A stretch of 64,000 bases of DNA from Chakrabartyella piscis (GCA_030067835.1 CP092441.1:992001-1056000); one strand, 5' to 3'. Shown: positions 43,848-52,268, counted from the stretch's first letter. The notes: generated by a model not told the origin, from the letters alone. Translations and numbers: made by a program.

Positions 43848-44651
43848 ATGAAAAGGCAAACAGTATACAAGGTGATTCTTGGAAATAGAGATCATTTCTT
43901 TTTGGAAAAGCTGAAACGTAGCATTGAGCGAAAAGAAGACTTGCAAGTGGTTGGTATGACAGATTCTGGTAGGGAATTGGTAGACTCGGTAATGAAACAA
44001 GATGCAGATGTGATTTTATTGGATACCGATTTGGTTGGGCGTGATGGTTTTTGGGTAATGGAACAAATCAAGAGAAGAAAACCAGAATGTATTTGTATTA
44101 TGATTACGTCTGAAGATAATGATAGAGAAGTTCGAAAAGCGATTGGATATGGCGCAGATTATTATATGACAAAACCAGTACAAGGAGAATTGGTTATGGA
44201 ACGAATTTATCAACTGTTGGATTTGAAACCAGAAATAAAGGAAGAGATAGACAATACAAGGGATGAAGATGATGCACATGGAGTGATATATCAAAATTTA
44301 GAGTATGAAATTTCTAAGTTTTTGAATCGCATGGGGATTTCTGCCAGCATCAAAGGATACCATTTTATACGTCAAGCAATTCTCATTACAGTTCGTGACG
44401 AAGAAGCGCTTATTGGAATTACAAAAGGATTGTATCCAGATATTGCAAAAACATATAACACCACTGCAAATAAAGTGGAAAGAGCCATCAGACATGCCAT
44501 TGAAAGTGCATGGAGAAAAGATGGGAAAATGGTATACTTTGAAGCTGTTGATTATATGGCAGAAGAAAAACCAACCAATGGGCAATTTATTGGTGCAATG
44601 ACCCAATACTTTCGCCTCTACAAAGGAGTAAATCACAAACGCATTGGATAA
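43848..44651 (+). CDS. spo0A: Sporulation master regulator Spo0A, atypical receiver
   Basis: A 267-residue response regulator. The C-terminal DNA-binding domain is typical of Spo0A (GYHFIRQAILITV, ITKGLYPDIAKTY, VERAIRHAIESAW). The receiver keeps the phosphoacceptor D59 (VILLDTD) and a lysine in MTKP. The Mg-binding acidic pair after beta-1, normally Asp-Asp, is replaced: the segment reads LGNRDHF. This may alter phosphorylation. AGGAGGGG lies six bases before ATG 43848. It has its own promoter and terminator. Confidence 0.9.
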   Translation: MKRQTVYKVILGNRDHFFLEKLKRSIERKEDLQVVGMTDSGRELVDSVMKQDADVILLDTDLVGRDGFWVMEQIKRRKPECICIMITSEDNDREVRKAIGYGADYYMTKPVQGELVMERIYQLLDLKPEIKEEIDNTRDEDDAHGVIYQNLEYEISKFLNRMGISASIKGYHFIRQAILITVRDEEALIGITKGLYPDIAKTYNTTANKVERAIRHAIESAWRKDGKMVYFEAVDYMAEEKPTNGQFIGAMTQYFRLYKGVNHKRIG

Positions 44652-44658
44652 AAAAGAG

Positions 44659-44688
44659 AAGTAGGGTTCATATGAGCCCTACTTTTTT
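44659..44688. terminator. Bidirectional terminator between spo0A and the small paralogues
   Basis: AAGTAGGGTTCA (44659-44670) and TGAGCCCTACTT (44673-44684), loop TA, T tract on the plus strand and T-rich sequence on the minus side. Confidence 0.85.
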
Positions 44689-44692
44689 GTAT

Positions 44693-44872
44693 TCAATCAA
44701 TGCGATTGCGATTTACAGTGTCCACAAAGTTACGCAAATCATTCATGGAACAAATGGTTTCTTTGTTGTGGGAAAGTGCCAGTTGTGTTGGTGTTGGCAA
44801 TCCTTGGTAATAATGTTTTGCACGTTCGTTGTGGAGCAATAAATCTGTCAAATTTTGATATGCTTGTGCCAT
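44693..44872 (-). CDS. Small protein, paralogue 2 of a tandem pair
   Basis: A 59-residue soluble protein starting MAQAYQNLTDLLLHNERAKH. It aligns along its whole length with the product of the gene just upstream: Y-x-x-L-x-DLL-x-x-N-x-x-AK, then LP, a Gln, an Ile and DLR. The start ATG 44872 lies three bases after the stop of the upstream copy; GGAGG is 13 bases before it, so translation may be coupled. I do not recognise the family. It ends at the terminator shared with spo0A. Confidence 0.65.
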   Translation of the reverse strand: MAQAYQNLTDLLLHNERAKHYYQGLPTPTQLALSHNKETICSMNDLRNFVDTVNRNRID

Positions 44873-44875
44873 AAG

Positions 44876-45052
44876 TCAATAACCTCCTCGAAGTAAGTGG
44901 TCTGCGTAACGACGCAAATCCACATCATAATGAATGTTGTTTTGATATTGACGTACATTGAATTGTCTGTCTTCTGGAAGGGTATCCCAAAAGGTTTTTG
45001 CTTTTGGATTGCGGTTGAGTAGATCATCCAAATCCTTGTATGTTTCCTTCAT
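44876..45052 (-). CDS. Small protein, paralogue 1 of a tandem pair
   Basis: A 58-residue soluble protein starting MKETYKDLDDLLNRNPKAKT, rich in Asp and Arg. GAGGTG stands six bases before ATG 45052; two further ATG codons lie inside that spacer. It is homologous to the 59-residue protein encoded directly downstream, so the pair arose by duplication. Similar short proteins with a DLL..NP.AK..F..LP pattern are familiar from Clostridia but without known function. The pair faces spo0A. Confidence 0.65.
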   Translation of the reverse strand: MKETYKDLDDLLNRNPKAKTFWDTLPEDRQFNVRQYQNNIHYDVDLRRYADHLLRGGY

Positions 45053-45109
45053 CATCATCACCTCAAAAATAGTGTGTGTTGTTTTTTCTATTTTATACAA
45101 TGAAGTAAA

Positions 45110-45138
45110 TTGACGAAAAGTAGATAGTGGAGTACACT
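45110..45138 (+). promoter_or_regulatory. Promoter of yigZ
   Basis: TTGACG (45110-45115), 17-base spacer, TACACT (45133-45138). The start at 45186 is about 48 bases downstream. Confidence 0.7.
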
Positions 45139-45185
45139 AGAGATGAGTAGGAAATAGAACTATAAACATAAGGATGTGTGAACAT

Positions 45186-45827
45186 ATGGATCAATATAGA
45201 GTGATTTATGGAGATAAAAACGAAGTATATACCGATGAAATTGTGGAGAAAAAATCCAAATTCATTGCCAATATCAAAACAGTGGAATCAGAAGAAGAAG
45301 CGGTTGCCTTCATCAATGAAATCAAGAAAAAATACTATGATGCAAGACACAATTGTAGTGCATTTGTGGTAGGAACCAAAAAAGAATTGGTCAGAAGCAG
45401 TGATGATGGAGAACCCAGTGGAACAGCAGGCAAACCGATGCTTGAGGTGTTGCTGGGAAGTGATATTGTCAATGTTGTAGCGGTAGTGACCAGATATTTT
45501 GGTGGTACTTTGCTTGGAACAGGTGGCTTGGTGCGTGCCTATACACAGGCAACACAAGCAGGACTTTCTTGTTGCAAAACAGCCATCATGTGTCCTGGAA
45601 AACGAGTGGAAATTCACACAGATTACAATACCATAGGTAAGGTGTTGTATGAGTTGGGACAACGTGGCATAGAACAAGAAGATAGTGCATATACAGATGT
45701 AATTTCCATTACAGTAACAGTGCCAGAAGAAGAATTTGATGGATTTGCAAAATGCATTACAGAAATCAGTTCTGGAAAAAGCAACGTGGAAGTTTTGGAA
45801 GATGTGTTCTTTGCAAAGGTAGAATAA
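45186..45827 (+). CDS. yigZ: YigZ/IMPACT family protein
   Basis: A 213-residue member of the UPF0029/IMPACT family. The N-terminal domain has KKSKFIANI, DARHNCSAFVVG and RSSDDGEPSGTAGKPMLEVL, and then VVTRYFGGTLLGTGGLVRAYTQA. A C-terminal ferredoxin-like domain (DUF1949) follows. I prefer ATG 45186 because the ATG at 45174 overlaps the only purine-rich ribosome site. A link to translation control is assumed from eukaryotic IMPACT, not shown for bacteria. Confidence 0.9.
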   Translation: MDQYRVIYGDKNEVYTDEIVEKKSKFIANIKTVESEEEAVAFINEIKKKYYDARHNCSAFVVGTKKELVRSSDDGEPSGTAGKPMLEVLLGSDIVNVVAVVTRYFGGTLLGTGGLVRAYTQATQAGLSCCKTAIMCPGKRVEIHTDYNTIGKVLYELGQRGIEQEDSAYTDVISITVTVPEEEFDGFAKCITEISSGKSNVEVLEDVFFAKVE

Positions 45828-45860
45828 GGATAAGTTTGTTTGATAATAGGGGGAATGGAC

Positions 45861-47867
45861 TTGAGAATGAATCAGTTTTACCAACATAAATATTTGATTC
45901 ACAATACATTGCTTGGGGATCAACCAGATGAGGTCATGGAAAACATTGAAGAGTATTTTACATATAAACCCATCAATAGCAATTTCACCCGTGTGCCTGA
46001 ACATTCCGAAGAGCATATGTTTTATTCTGTTCATTTGCGAAATACCGTTTTGGAAGAAACAGAAAAAATATACAAACTGTTAGGTCTAACTGTTCCAACG
46101 TTTCAAAAAATAGTGGAAGGGATGGAGGGCGCCTATTACGACTCCAAAGGCAATTCATGGAGAATGGGAGATCCCATACCAAACCCAGGGTTGACATACA
46201 AAGGGAAGTTAACAATACATTTGTATGCTGATTTTAAAATTCTTGCAAAACATGATTTGAGTTTGGCTTCTATCAATCGGAAGTTGGAATTCAAAATCAG
46301 AAACCAAGAAGATAGTCGTATTTGGGATTATGGGTATGCCATTGGTGGTGGCTTGGAAATCAATCTATCTTGTTTGGGAATTGCCAATATAAGTTCCATT
46401 GAAAATTTTATGCAAGAAAATCAGTTTGAAAGAGTGGTAGTAGGCAGCAATACAAAAAGCAAACAAACCACTCTTTTGAATGCATGTAGGGCATTTTTAA
46501 TATACAATGATTGTTGTAGTCATTTGGATATAAGAGGATTGCAATTTGATCTCAATACTCAAGCTGAAAAAATGTTTGCACTAGTTGAATGCAAATTAAA
46601 GGGAGAAATGGGAAGCGGTTTGAGGGAATTGGTGGTTACACCCGAACAATACCAGTTGTTTACATCCAAAGAGTATTTTGAGAATAAGACAAAAGAACGA
46701 AAAGAAGCATTGAAAAAAGCAAAAAGTCAAGTGTTCAAAAACCATGATTTGTTGGATATGGTAGGACTTGGTAAAAAGTTGTTGCGGTTGGAAGAAGAAT
46801 GCAATCGAGAAATAGAGCAGTGGCAAGGCAGTGAATTTGGAGCTGACTTTTTTTATGGTATAAATGACGATGAGTGGGAAAAATTCAAGGAAATCATAGT
46901 GGTGAAAGAGCTGGAAGATACCACAGAAGAACAAGTTTATGAAGTGCAAAAATTGGAAGATGATGCTGGATATTATACATACACACCTGTAGATAGTCAG
47001 ATGAGGGAAGTTCCTGAGGGTAGCATAGAGCATATGTATTATAAAGTGGCACTTCGAGATATTCTAGAGGATTTGCATTTTAGAGGATTGTTTCCAAAGG
47101 ATAAACCATTGCCAGCTTCGGGTTTGCAGTATAGAGGGAAACCGGTGGTCAGTTTTTCCACATATTTTTGGCATGAGCAGTATACAAAAGATTTGGATAT
47201 GACTGCATTTCATGTCAACAAGGTTTTGCAATATCAATTTAAGATAAACGAGGAAGATAAATCCACTGTGGAAGAATATATTGTAAGCAATGGAGAGGAA
47301 ATAGATTTATCTGTTCTGGGTTTGCAGGATGTCACTGATTTGAGAGGGTTTATACAGACAAATCAATACAAAAAAATCATCATCAAACAACCAATGGAGC
47401 GGTATGAAAGTCAGAAGGTGCTAAAAAGTGCAAGGGCTGCATTTTATGGATTGGATGTTCGGTGTAAATCCTTGGATATGAGAGGATTGAAGTTTGATTG
47501 TGATACAGATGCAACACGTATGCTTGATCAAGTTGTGCTTGCAACGGACGAAAGAACTTTGGGACTGGGAATCGAAGAGCTGATTATAACACCAGAGCAA
47601 TATGAATTGTTTACTTCCAAAGAGTGCAAGATGAAGGATAGGGCATTGGAACAATGGGAACAGAATAGAAATATATGTCTACAATGCAATACAGAGGGTG
47701 AACTTACAAGGCAAAAGAAGTATTGGCAAAAAGAATTTGACGGATTGCAAGCAAGAGAATATGGTTCTTTCTTCTTTGTAGGTAGATATGATTTCAATGA
47801 AGAAGATATGAAGAGATGGGAAGCACTGAAAAGTTGTATTGTGATCAAAGAACTTTGGGAAGACTGA
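45861..47867 (+). CDS. Large protein of two diverged copies of one unit, family unknown
   Basis: A 668-residue soluble protein without signal peptide or membrane helices. It consists of two homologous halves, about residues 32-352 and 371-667. Matching landmarks are EEHMFY/IEHMYY, GLTYKGK/GLQYRGK, INLSCLG/IDLSVLG, LDIRGLQFD/LDMRGLKFD and, best kept, TPEQYQLFTSKE/TPEQYELFTSKE; each half ends in VVKELED/VIKELWE. I recognise no family. The start is uncertain: TTG 45861 lies seven bases after AGGGGG, while ATG 45855 is too close and ATG 45867 rather far. It follows yigZ by 33 bases and may be cotranscribed. Confidence 0.75.
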   Translation: MRMNQFYQHKYLIHNTLLGDQPDEVMENIEEYFTYKPINSNFTRVPEHSEEHMFYSVHLRNTVLEETEKIYKLLGLTVPTFQKIVEGMEGAYYDSKGNSWRMGDPIPNPGLTYKGKLTIHLYADFKILAKHDLSLASINRKLEFKIRNQEDSRIWDYGYAIGGGLEINLSCLGIANISSIENFMQENQFERVVVGSNTKSKQTTLLNACRAFLIYNDCCSHLDIRGLQFDLNTQAEKMFALVECKLKGEMGSGLRELVVTPEQYQLFTSKEYFENKTKERKEALKKAKSQVFKNHDLLDMVGLGKKLLRLEEECNREIEQWQGSEFGADFFYGINDDEWEKFKEIIVVKELEDTTEEQVYEVQKLEDDAGYYTYTPVDSQMREVPEGSIEHMYYKVALRDILEDLHFRGLFPKDKPLPASGLQYRGKPVVSFSTYFWHEQYTKDLDMTAFHVNKVLQYQFKINEEDKSTVEEYIVSNGEEIDLSVLGLQDVTDLRGFIQTNQYKKIIIKQPMERYESQKVLKSARAAFYGLDVRCKSLDMRGLKFDCDTDATRMLDQVVLATDERTLGLGIEELIITPEQYELFTSKECKMKDRALEQWEQNRNICLQCNTEGELTRQKKYWQKEFDGLQAREYGSFFFVGRYDFNEEDMKRWEALKSCIVIKELWED

Positions 47868-47879
47868 AAAACATAGGAA

Positions 47880-47888
47880 TTTCGACAA
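47880..47888 (-). promoter_or_regulatory. 0A-box-like site upstream of yebC
   Basis: TTTCGACAA, i.e. TTGTCGAAA on the minus strand. It ends five bases before the -35 of the yebC promoter, a usual position for activation by Spo0A. Confidence 0.4.
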
Positions 47889-47893
47889 ATCTA

Positions 47894-47922
47894 TTGAAAT
47901 TTTTTGGTTTTGGTGATAAAAT
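47894..47922 (+). promoter_or_regulatory. Promoter of yebC
   Basis: TTGAAA (47894-47899), 17-base spacer, TAAAAT (47917-47922) with TGA before it. Confidence 0.7.
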
Positions 47923-47955
47923 TACATGACGAAAATTTGAGAGGGAGGGTTCCTA

Positions 47956-48684
47956 ATGTCAGGACATTCTAAGTTTGCAAATATCAAACACAAAAAAGAG
48001 AAAAACGATGCAGCAAAAGGTAAAATCTTTACCATGTTGGGTAGAGAAATTCAAGTAGCAGTACGTGCAGGTGGTGCTGATCCTGCAAGCAATGGTAAAC
48101 TTCGAGATATCATTGCAAAATGTAAATCCAACAACATGCCAAATGATACCATTGATCGTAGTATCAAAAAAGCAGCAGGCAACGAAGATGGTGTAGAATA
48201 CGAAACCATTCGCTATGAAGGCTATGGCCCTAGTGGTGTGGCTGTCATTGTAGATGTTTTGACAGATAATCGCAATCGTGCAGCAGCAAATGTACGTAAT
48301 GCCTTCACAAAAGGTGGCGGTAATATGGGTACCAGTGGTTGCGTTTCCTTTATGTTCGATGAAAAGGGTCTTATTGTTTTGGATCGTGAAGAAGTGGAAA
48401 TGGACGAAGAAGAAGTGATGATGATTGCTTTGGAAGCTGGCGCAGATGACTTTGTAGCAGAAGAAGATAGCTTTGAAATTACCACAGATCCAGATAGTCT
48501 TTCAGCAGTTCGTGAAGCATTGGAAGCAGAAGGTATTGTAATGGCAAGTGCAGAAGTAACCATGATTCCACAAACATACTCAGAACTGAAAACAGACGAA
48601 GAATTGAAGAAAATGAATAAACTTCTTGCTTTGTTGGACGATGAAGATGATGTGCAAACTGTTTGGCATAACTGGGACGAATAA
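47956..48684 (+). CDS. yebC: YebC/PmpR (TACO1) family protein
   Basis: A 242-residue protein starting with the family hallmark SGHSKFANIKHKKEKNDAAKGKIF. GYGPSGVAVIVDVLTDNRNRAA and GGNMGTSGCVSFMF are equally typical. Members have been described as transcription regulators and, more recently, as ribosome-associated factors that help translation of proline stretches. GAGGGAGGG precedes ATG 47956, and a terminator follows. Confidence 0.95.
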   Translation: MSGHSKFANIKHKKEKNDAAKGKIFTMLGREIQVAVRAGGADPASNGKLRDIIAKCKSNNMPNDTIDRSIKKAAGNEDGVEYETIRYEGYGPSGVAVIVDVLTDNRNRAAANVRNAFTKGGGNMGTSGCVSFMFDEKGLIVLDREEVEMDEEEVMMIALEAGADDFVAEEDSFEITTDPDSLSAVREALEAEGIVMASAEVTMIPQTYSELKTDEELKKMNKLLALLDDEDDVQTVWHNWDE

Positions 48685-48775
48685 GAATAAAAACACCTAC
48701 AACCATTGTATTTACTGGGTTTGTAGTGCAAGGGTTTGCTCTTGCCATTATGCAAGATATACTTCATTGCAATTT

Positions 48776-48803
48776 AGGGATACCTTAGGGTATCTCTTTT
48801 TTT
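48776..48803 (+). terminator. Terminator of yebC
   Basis: AGGGATACC (48776-48784) pairs with GGTATCTCT (48789-48797) with a G-T pair and loop TTAG, then seven T. An imperfect hairpin with GCAAG/CTTGC precedes it at 48728-48745. Confidence 0.8.
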
Positions 48804-48813
48804 GTTGACAATA

Positions 48814-48837
48814 GTAGGGGCAACGTTACGTCGCCCG
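48814..48837 (+). repeat. B-type hairpin repeat
   Basis: GTAGGGGCAACG pairs with CGTCGCCC apart from one A-C mismatch. Confidence 0.6.
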
Positions 48838-48862
48838 TTGATATTACAAAAAATGAAACAAT

Positions 48863-49507
48863 TTATAAGACTGCAATTTCTTTACCATTGACAACAATCA
48901 ATTCTTCTTCACGCATTTTCTTCAGTTCACGCATCATAGCACTGCGATCCACACAAAGATAATTTGCTAAGCTGGAATAGGAAAATGGCAATTTGAAAGA
49001 CTTTTCTTTGGAACGATTTTGTTGTGTGCGAAAATAACAAAGCAACTTTTCACGTATACTTCTGTGGCTGAGTACATCCACTTTTTCAGTGAGATTCATG
49101 ACCTTTTCAGACATAATGGTCAAAAGATTTTCAACAACCATACTGTGATGAGGACAGGCATTGCTGCAACGTTTGGTTAGATGGTGTTTTTGAATGAATA
49201 AGACTTTGCAATCCTTTTCACATTGCACCATAAAATCATCTTCTTGAGAAAAAACAGTGAAAATAGAACCGAATAAACCAATTTCGCTGATGTATTCCAG
49301 CATATCCATAGAGCCATCTGCTTGGATACGATTCAAAGAAATGGAACCACCAATGAGAATGCCAACAACATCATTTGCATATGTGTAGTGCATAATCACA
49401 TCTTTTTCGTGATAGGATTTTTTTTCAGCTTGGAAACAATGCATCATTTTTTCAATATCATCTTCTGTAATGCCATCGAAAATTGGGTTTTTTATCAATA
49501 AATCCAT
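48863..49507 (-). CDS. Crp/Fnr-family transcriptional regulator
   Basis: A 214-residue regulator with an N-terminal cyclic-nucleotide-binding-type barrel (VVGILIGGSISLNRIQADGS) and a C-terminal winged helix (YSSLANYLCVDRSAMMRELKKMREEELI). Five cysteines lie in the sensor half (C24, C96, C100, C114, C118), two of them in RCSNACPHH, a pattern common in clostridial members; redox or Fe-S sensing is possible but unproven. AGGAGG precedes ATG 49507. It is divergent from desulfoferrodoxin, with a perfect palindrome between them. Confidence 0.9.
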   Translation of the reverse strand: MDLLIKNPIFDGITEDDIEKMMHCFQAEKKSYHEKDVIMHYTYANDVVGILIGGSISLNRIQADGSMDMLEYISEIGLFGSIFTVFSQEDDFMVQCEKDCKVLFIQKHHLTKRCSNACPHHSMVVENLLTIMSEKVMNLTEKVDVLSHRSIREKLLCYFRTQQNRSKEKSFKLPFSYSSLANYLCVDRSAMMRELKKMREEELIVVNGKEIAVL

Positions 49508-49522
49508 ATAAATCCTCCTTTT

Positions 49523-49538
49523 TGTTGCAATTGCAACA
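49523..49538. promoter_or_regulatory. Sixteen-base perfect palindrome between the Crp/Fnr gene and dfx
   Basis: TGTTGCAATTGCAACA reads the same on both strands. Size and two-fold symmetry fit a Crp/Fnr dimer. It lies within the leader of the regulator gene, so self-control is likely. Confidence 0.6.
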
Positions 49539-49556
49539 GATGTTTGCTTGTTTTTA

Positions 49557-49565
49557 TGGTATCAT
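49557..49565 (+). promoter_or_regulatory. Extended -10 promoter element of desulfoferrodoxin
   Basis: TGGTATCAT fits TGn plus TATCAT. No convincing -35 is present; the palindrome at 49523-49538 lies about 20 bases upstream. Confidence 0.4.
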
Positions 49566-49636
49566 GTTTACAAGAAGTAGTCAACAAAGACAAATTTAAA
49601 TAGCATAGATAAAACTAAATTTAGGAGGAATGAAAA

Positions 49637-50017
49637 ATGAGTAAATTCGTAGTCTGTCAACATTGTAAAAATATCGCACTTATGGTAGAAGACAAAGGTG
49701 TACCAATGATGTGTTGTGGTCAAAAAATGGATGTTTTGAACCCAAATACAACAGAAGCAGCAGTGGAAAAACACATTCCTATCGTAACAGTTGCAGGCAA
49801 TGTGGTTACAGTCAAAGTGGCAGAAGTGGCACATCCAATGACAGAAGCACATTTGATTTCTTGGATTTATTTGGAAACAAGTGCTGGTGGTCAAATGAAA
49901 TATTTCAGCGCTGATATGGAAGTGGCAGAAGCACAATTTGTTTTGGCAGAAGGCGAAGTGGCAGTTGCAGCGTATGAATATTGCAATTTGCATGGTTTGT
50001 GGAAAGCCGAAGTTTAA
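49637..50017 (+). CDS. dfx: Desulfoferrodoxin (two-iron superoxide reductase)
   Basis: A 126-residue superoxide reductase that reduces superoxide to peroxide without making oxygen. The N-terminal desulforedoxin centre has C7, C10, C26 and C27 (CQHC, MMCCGQ). The catalytic iron ligands are H46 (EKHIP), H66, H72 (AHPMTEAHLISW), C116 and H119 (CNLHGLW), all present. GGAGG precedes ATG 49637. The divergent Crp/Fnr gene is its likely regulator. Confidence 0.95.
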   Translation: MSKFVVCQHCKNIALMVEDKGVPMMCCGQKMDVLNPNTTEAAVEKHIPIVTVAGNVVTVKVAEVAHPMTEAHLISWIYLETSAGGQMKYFSADMEVAEAQFVLAEGEVAVAAYEYCNLHGLWKAEV

Positions 50018-50076
50018 GATTAAATGATTTAAAAGAGAAGATGGTGTTTGACGATAAAGAAATTTAATATGATGGT

Positions 50077-50102
50077 GTAGGGGTAGATGCCTACATCGAA
50101 CC
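50077..50102 (+). repeat. B-type hairpin repeat
   Basis: GTAGGGGTAGATG, then CATCGAACC; GATG pairs with CATC and GGT with ACC. Confidence 0.55.
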
Positions 50103-50123
50103 ATTTGATAACACTTATGAAAG

Positions 50124-50166
50124 AAAAGGCTTATTGTCTGTAATTTGCAGAGGATAAGCCTTTTTT
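50124..50166. terminator. Terminator between dfx and the SLH protein gene
   Basis: AAAAGGCTTA (50124-50133) pairs with TAAGCCTTTT (50155-50164), inner pairing CTG/CAG. T tracts occur on both strands, so it serves both convergent genes. Confidence 0.8.
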
Positions 50167-50209
50167 GTTGCAATCAAAAAGGAGCGAATCGAAACCCGCT
50201 CCATAAAAT

Positions 50210-52192
50210 TTACATTTCTTCCATAAAGTTCATCAAGGCTGTTGCAACCACACCACGCAAAGCAGGAACAGTCGGTGTCAATAAATCGCCATCACCAATG
50301 ATATTATATTCCACAGCCCAAAGCATTGCTGCATATGCATATGGTGTAATGTTTGTTGCATCAACATAATCAGACAAATCTGCATTTCTGCTGACATCAG
50401 TATCCATATCCAAGAAGCTTGCATATCGGTACAAGAATGCTGCAAATTGTTCATTTGTAATGGATTCATTTGGTCTAAATTCTGTTTCGCTATAGCCAGC
50501 AACAATGTTATTTGCTTGTGCCCAACGAATTGCTTCAGCATAGTATTGATCCAAATCCACATCTGTGAATGTCATTGCGTAATTTACAGGATTGCTACCA
50601 TCCATACGATACAAAATTGCTGCAATCATACCACGTGTGATGGACAATTCAGAACCAAAGACTTCTTCTGAAATACCAGCCATAATACCATTTTCATATA
50701 CATAAGCGATACCATCGAAATGTTCGTGGTCATCATCTACATCTGTAAAAGGAAGAACAATTGTATCTTCTTCTTCATCTTCCACTTCTTCTTCAATTTC
50801 TTCGTTTTCATCTTCATCTTCATCATAATCAGTGTCTTTTTCAAATACAACTTCTAAAGTTTGCATTGTGATGATAATATCTTCAAATTCGTATTCGTCA
50901 CAAGCACCAACGCTTTTGCCATTTACAATAACGTCTGTTACTTCATAACCAGCATCTGCATCGAATACAAAAGTTACATCAGAAAGTTTTGTCACTTTGT
51001 ACATAGAATCAGGAGAAACATCGTCATCTTCTGGTGCTACAGTACCTTTACCTGTTGCAGTTGCTTTGATGTAGTAGGATTTTGTGGTGGAGCTGGAACT
51101 GTTTTTGATCCAATTGGCAGTCAAAGTAACATCTTGTGCAGGCATATCAAATTCACTTTCATGATAGTAGACAGCTTCATCAAAATTGGTAGACCAACCA
51201 TCAAATGTATATCCACTATATTCAGGAATCATTGAGGAAACGATAACATTTGCACCATATGCAACTGTACTTTCTTCAGGAACAGCAATTTCTTCTGTTT
51301 CTACACCATCCAAGTAGGTTACAAGATATTCACTTGTAGACCAAGCTGCATCATATTCAGTTGCTTCATAAATTTCGGTAGGAAATTCAGTAACGACACG
51401 TCCCACAGACCAACCAGCAAATGTATAACCCAAAAGTTTTGGTTCTTCTTCAGGAGCAGACAATGAACCATCTACACCAGTTCTAATTTCGGCATCTATC
51501 CAAGTTTCATCTTCATGAGCAGAGAAAGTAGCAGTTACAACCCCTTGCAAAGTGATGTCATCTTGAATAGAAACGGTTTCATCCAACTCAAGGTAGTCGC
51601 CAACTTCCAAATCGCCACCATACAAAGAACCAACTTCAGATACAATCCAAGCATCGTAATCGGTACTATCCATCAAATCGTGTGTTGGATATACGCTTTC
51701 TTCCAATTGCTTTTCAGAATATGTACCAATGGTAGCGCCAGCAGGTGTTTCATATGTCACTGTGTGGGTGTGTACTACATTGACATCCCAGCTTTTGTAA
51801 GTCAAAGCACCATTTTTACAATAGAATTGATAATTTCCTATGGTTTGTGGATAGGTAAACCATGTGTTGCTATATGTAACATCGCCAAATGAATATCCGT
51901 TATCAAATGTATATCTGGAATCATTTACACCAAACCCTTCAGCAGTACCATTGGTAAAGTTAAGGGTGCTTACATTTATTATTGGAGTTCTAACGCCTAA
52001 AGTGATACTACCTCCAATTTCTAGTTCCAAATAACTGTATTCTGTGGAGCCAGAGGTATAAACGGTTGTATTATCTGTTGTTTCTCTGTTCGTTGCAGAA
52101 CCATGGGTGCCTGCAAAAGCAGTTGCAGTCATAGTTCCGCTGAGCATGGTTGTTGCCAGCAGTAGTGCTATGCTTTGTTTGCATTTTTTCAT
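50210..52192 (-). CDS. SLH-domain surface protein with InlB-type beta repeats
   Basis: A 660-residue exported protein. A signal peptide ends near AFA (about residue 27). The middle holds Listeria-Bacteroides type beta repeats (LLGYTFAGWSV; YSGYTFDGWST...VTLTANW) and a TATGKGTVAPE unit. A very acidic linker (DYDEDEDENEEIEEEVEDEEED) leads to three S-layer homology modules (FTDVDDDHEHFDGIAYVYENGIMAG; FTDVDLDQYYAEAIRWAQANNIVAGY; a third near the end) that should hold it to the wall polysaccharide. The N-terminal 200 residues are unassigned. AAGGAGAA precedes ATG 52192. Confidence 0.9.
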   Translation of the reverse strand: MKKCKQSIALLLATTMLSGTMTATAFAGTHGSATNRETTDNTTVYTSGSTEYSYLELEIGGSITLGVRTPIINVSTLNFTNGTAEGFGVNDSRYTFDNGYSFGDVTYSNTWFTYPQTIGNYQFYCKNGALTYKSWDVNVVHTHTVTYETPAGATIGTYSEKQLEESVYPTHDLMDSTDYDAWIVSEVGSLYGGDLEVGDYLELDETVSIQDDITLQGVVTATFSAHEDETWIDAEIRTGVDGSLSAPEEEPKLLGYTFAGWSVGRVVTEFPTEIYEATEYDAAWSTSEYLVTYLDGVETEEIAVPEESTVAYGANVIVSSMIPEYSGYTFDGWSTNFDEAVYYHESEFDMPAQDVTLTANWIKNSSSSTTKSYYIKATATGKGTVAPEDDDVSPDSMYKVTKLSDVTFVFDADAGYEVTDVIVNGKSVGACDEYEFEDIIITMQTLEVVFEKDTDYDEDEDENEEIEEEVEDEEEDTIVLPFTDVDDDHEHFDGIAYVYENGIMAGISEEVFGSELSITRGMIAAILYRMDGSNPVNYAMTFTDVDLDQYYAEAIRWAQANNIVAGYSETEFRPNESITNEQFAAFLYRYASFLDMDTDVSRNADLSDYVDATNITPYAYAAMLWAVEYNIIGDGDLLTPTVPALRGVVATALMNFMEEM

Positions 52193-52268
52193 ATAAATTC
52201 TCCTTTTGTGTGATTTATTTTTTAAATATAAACTGTGTTGTGAATAAACAATAAATTCCTACTGATTT

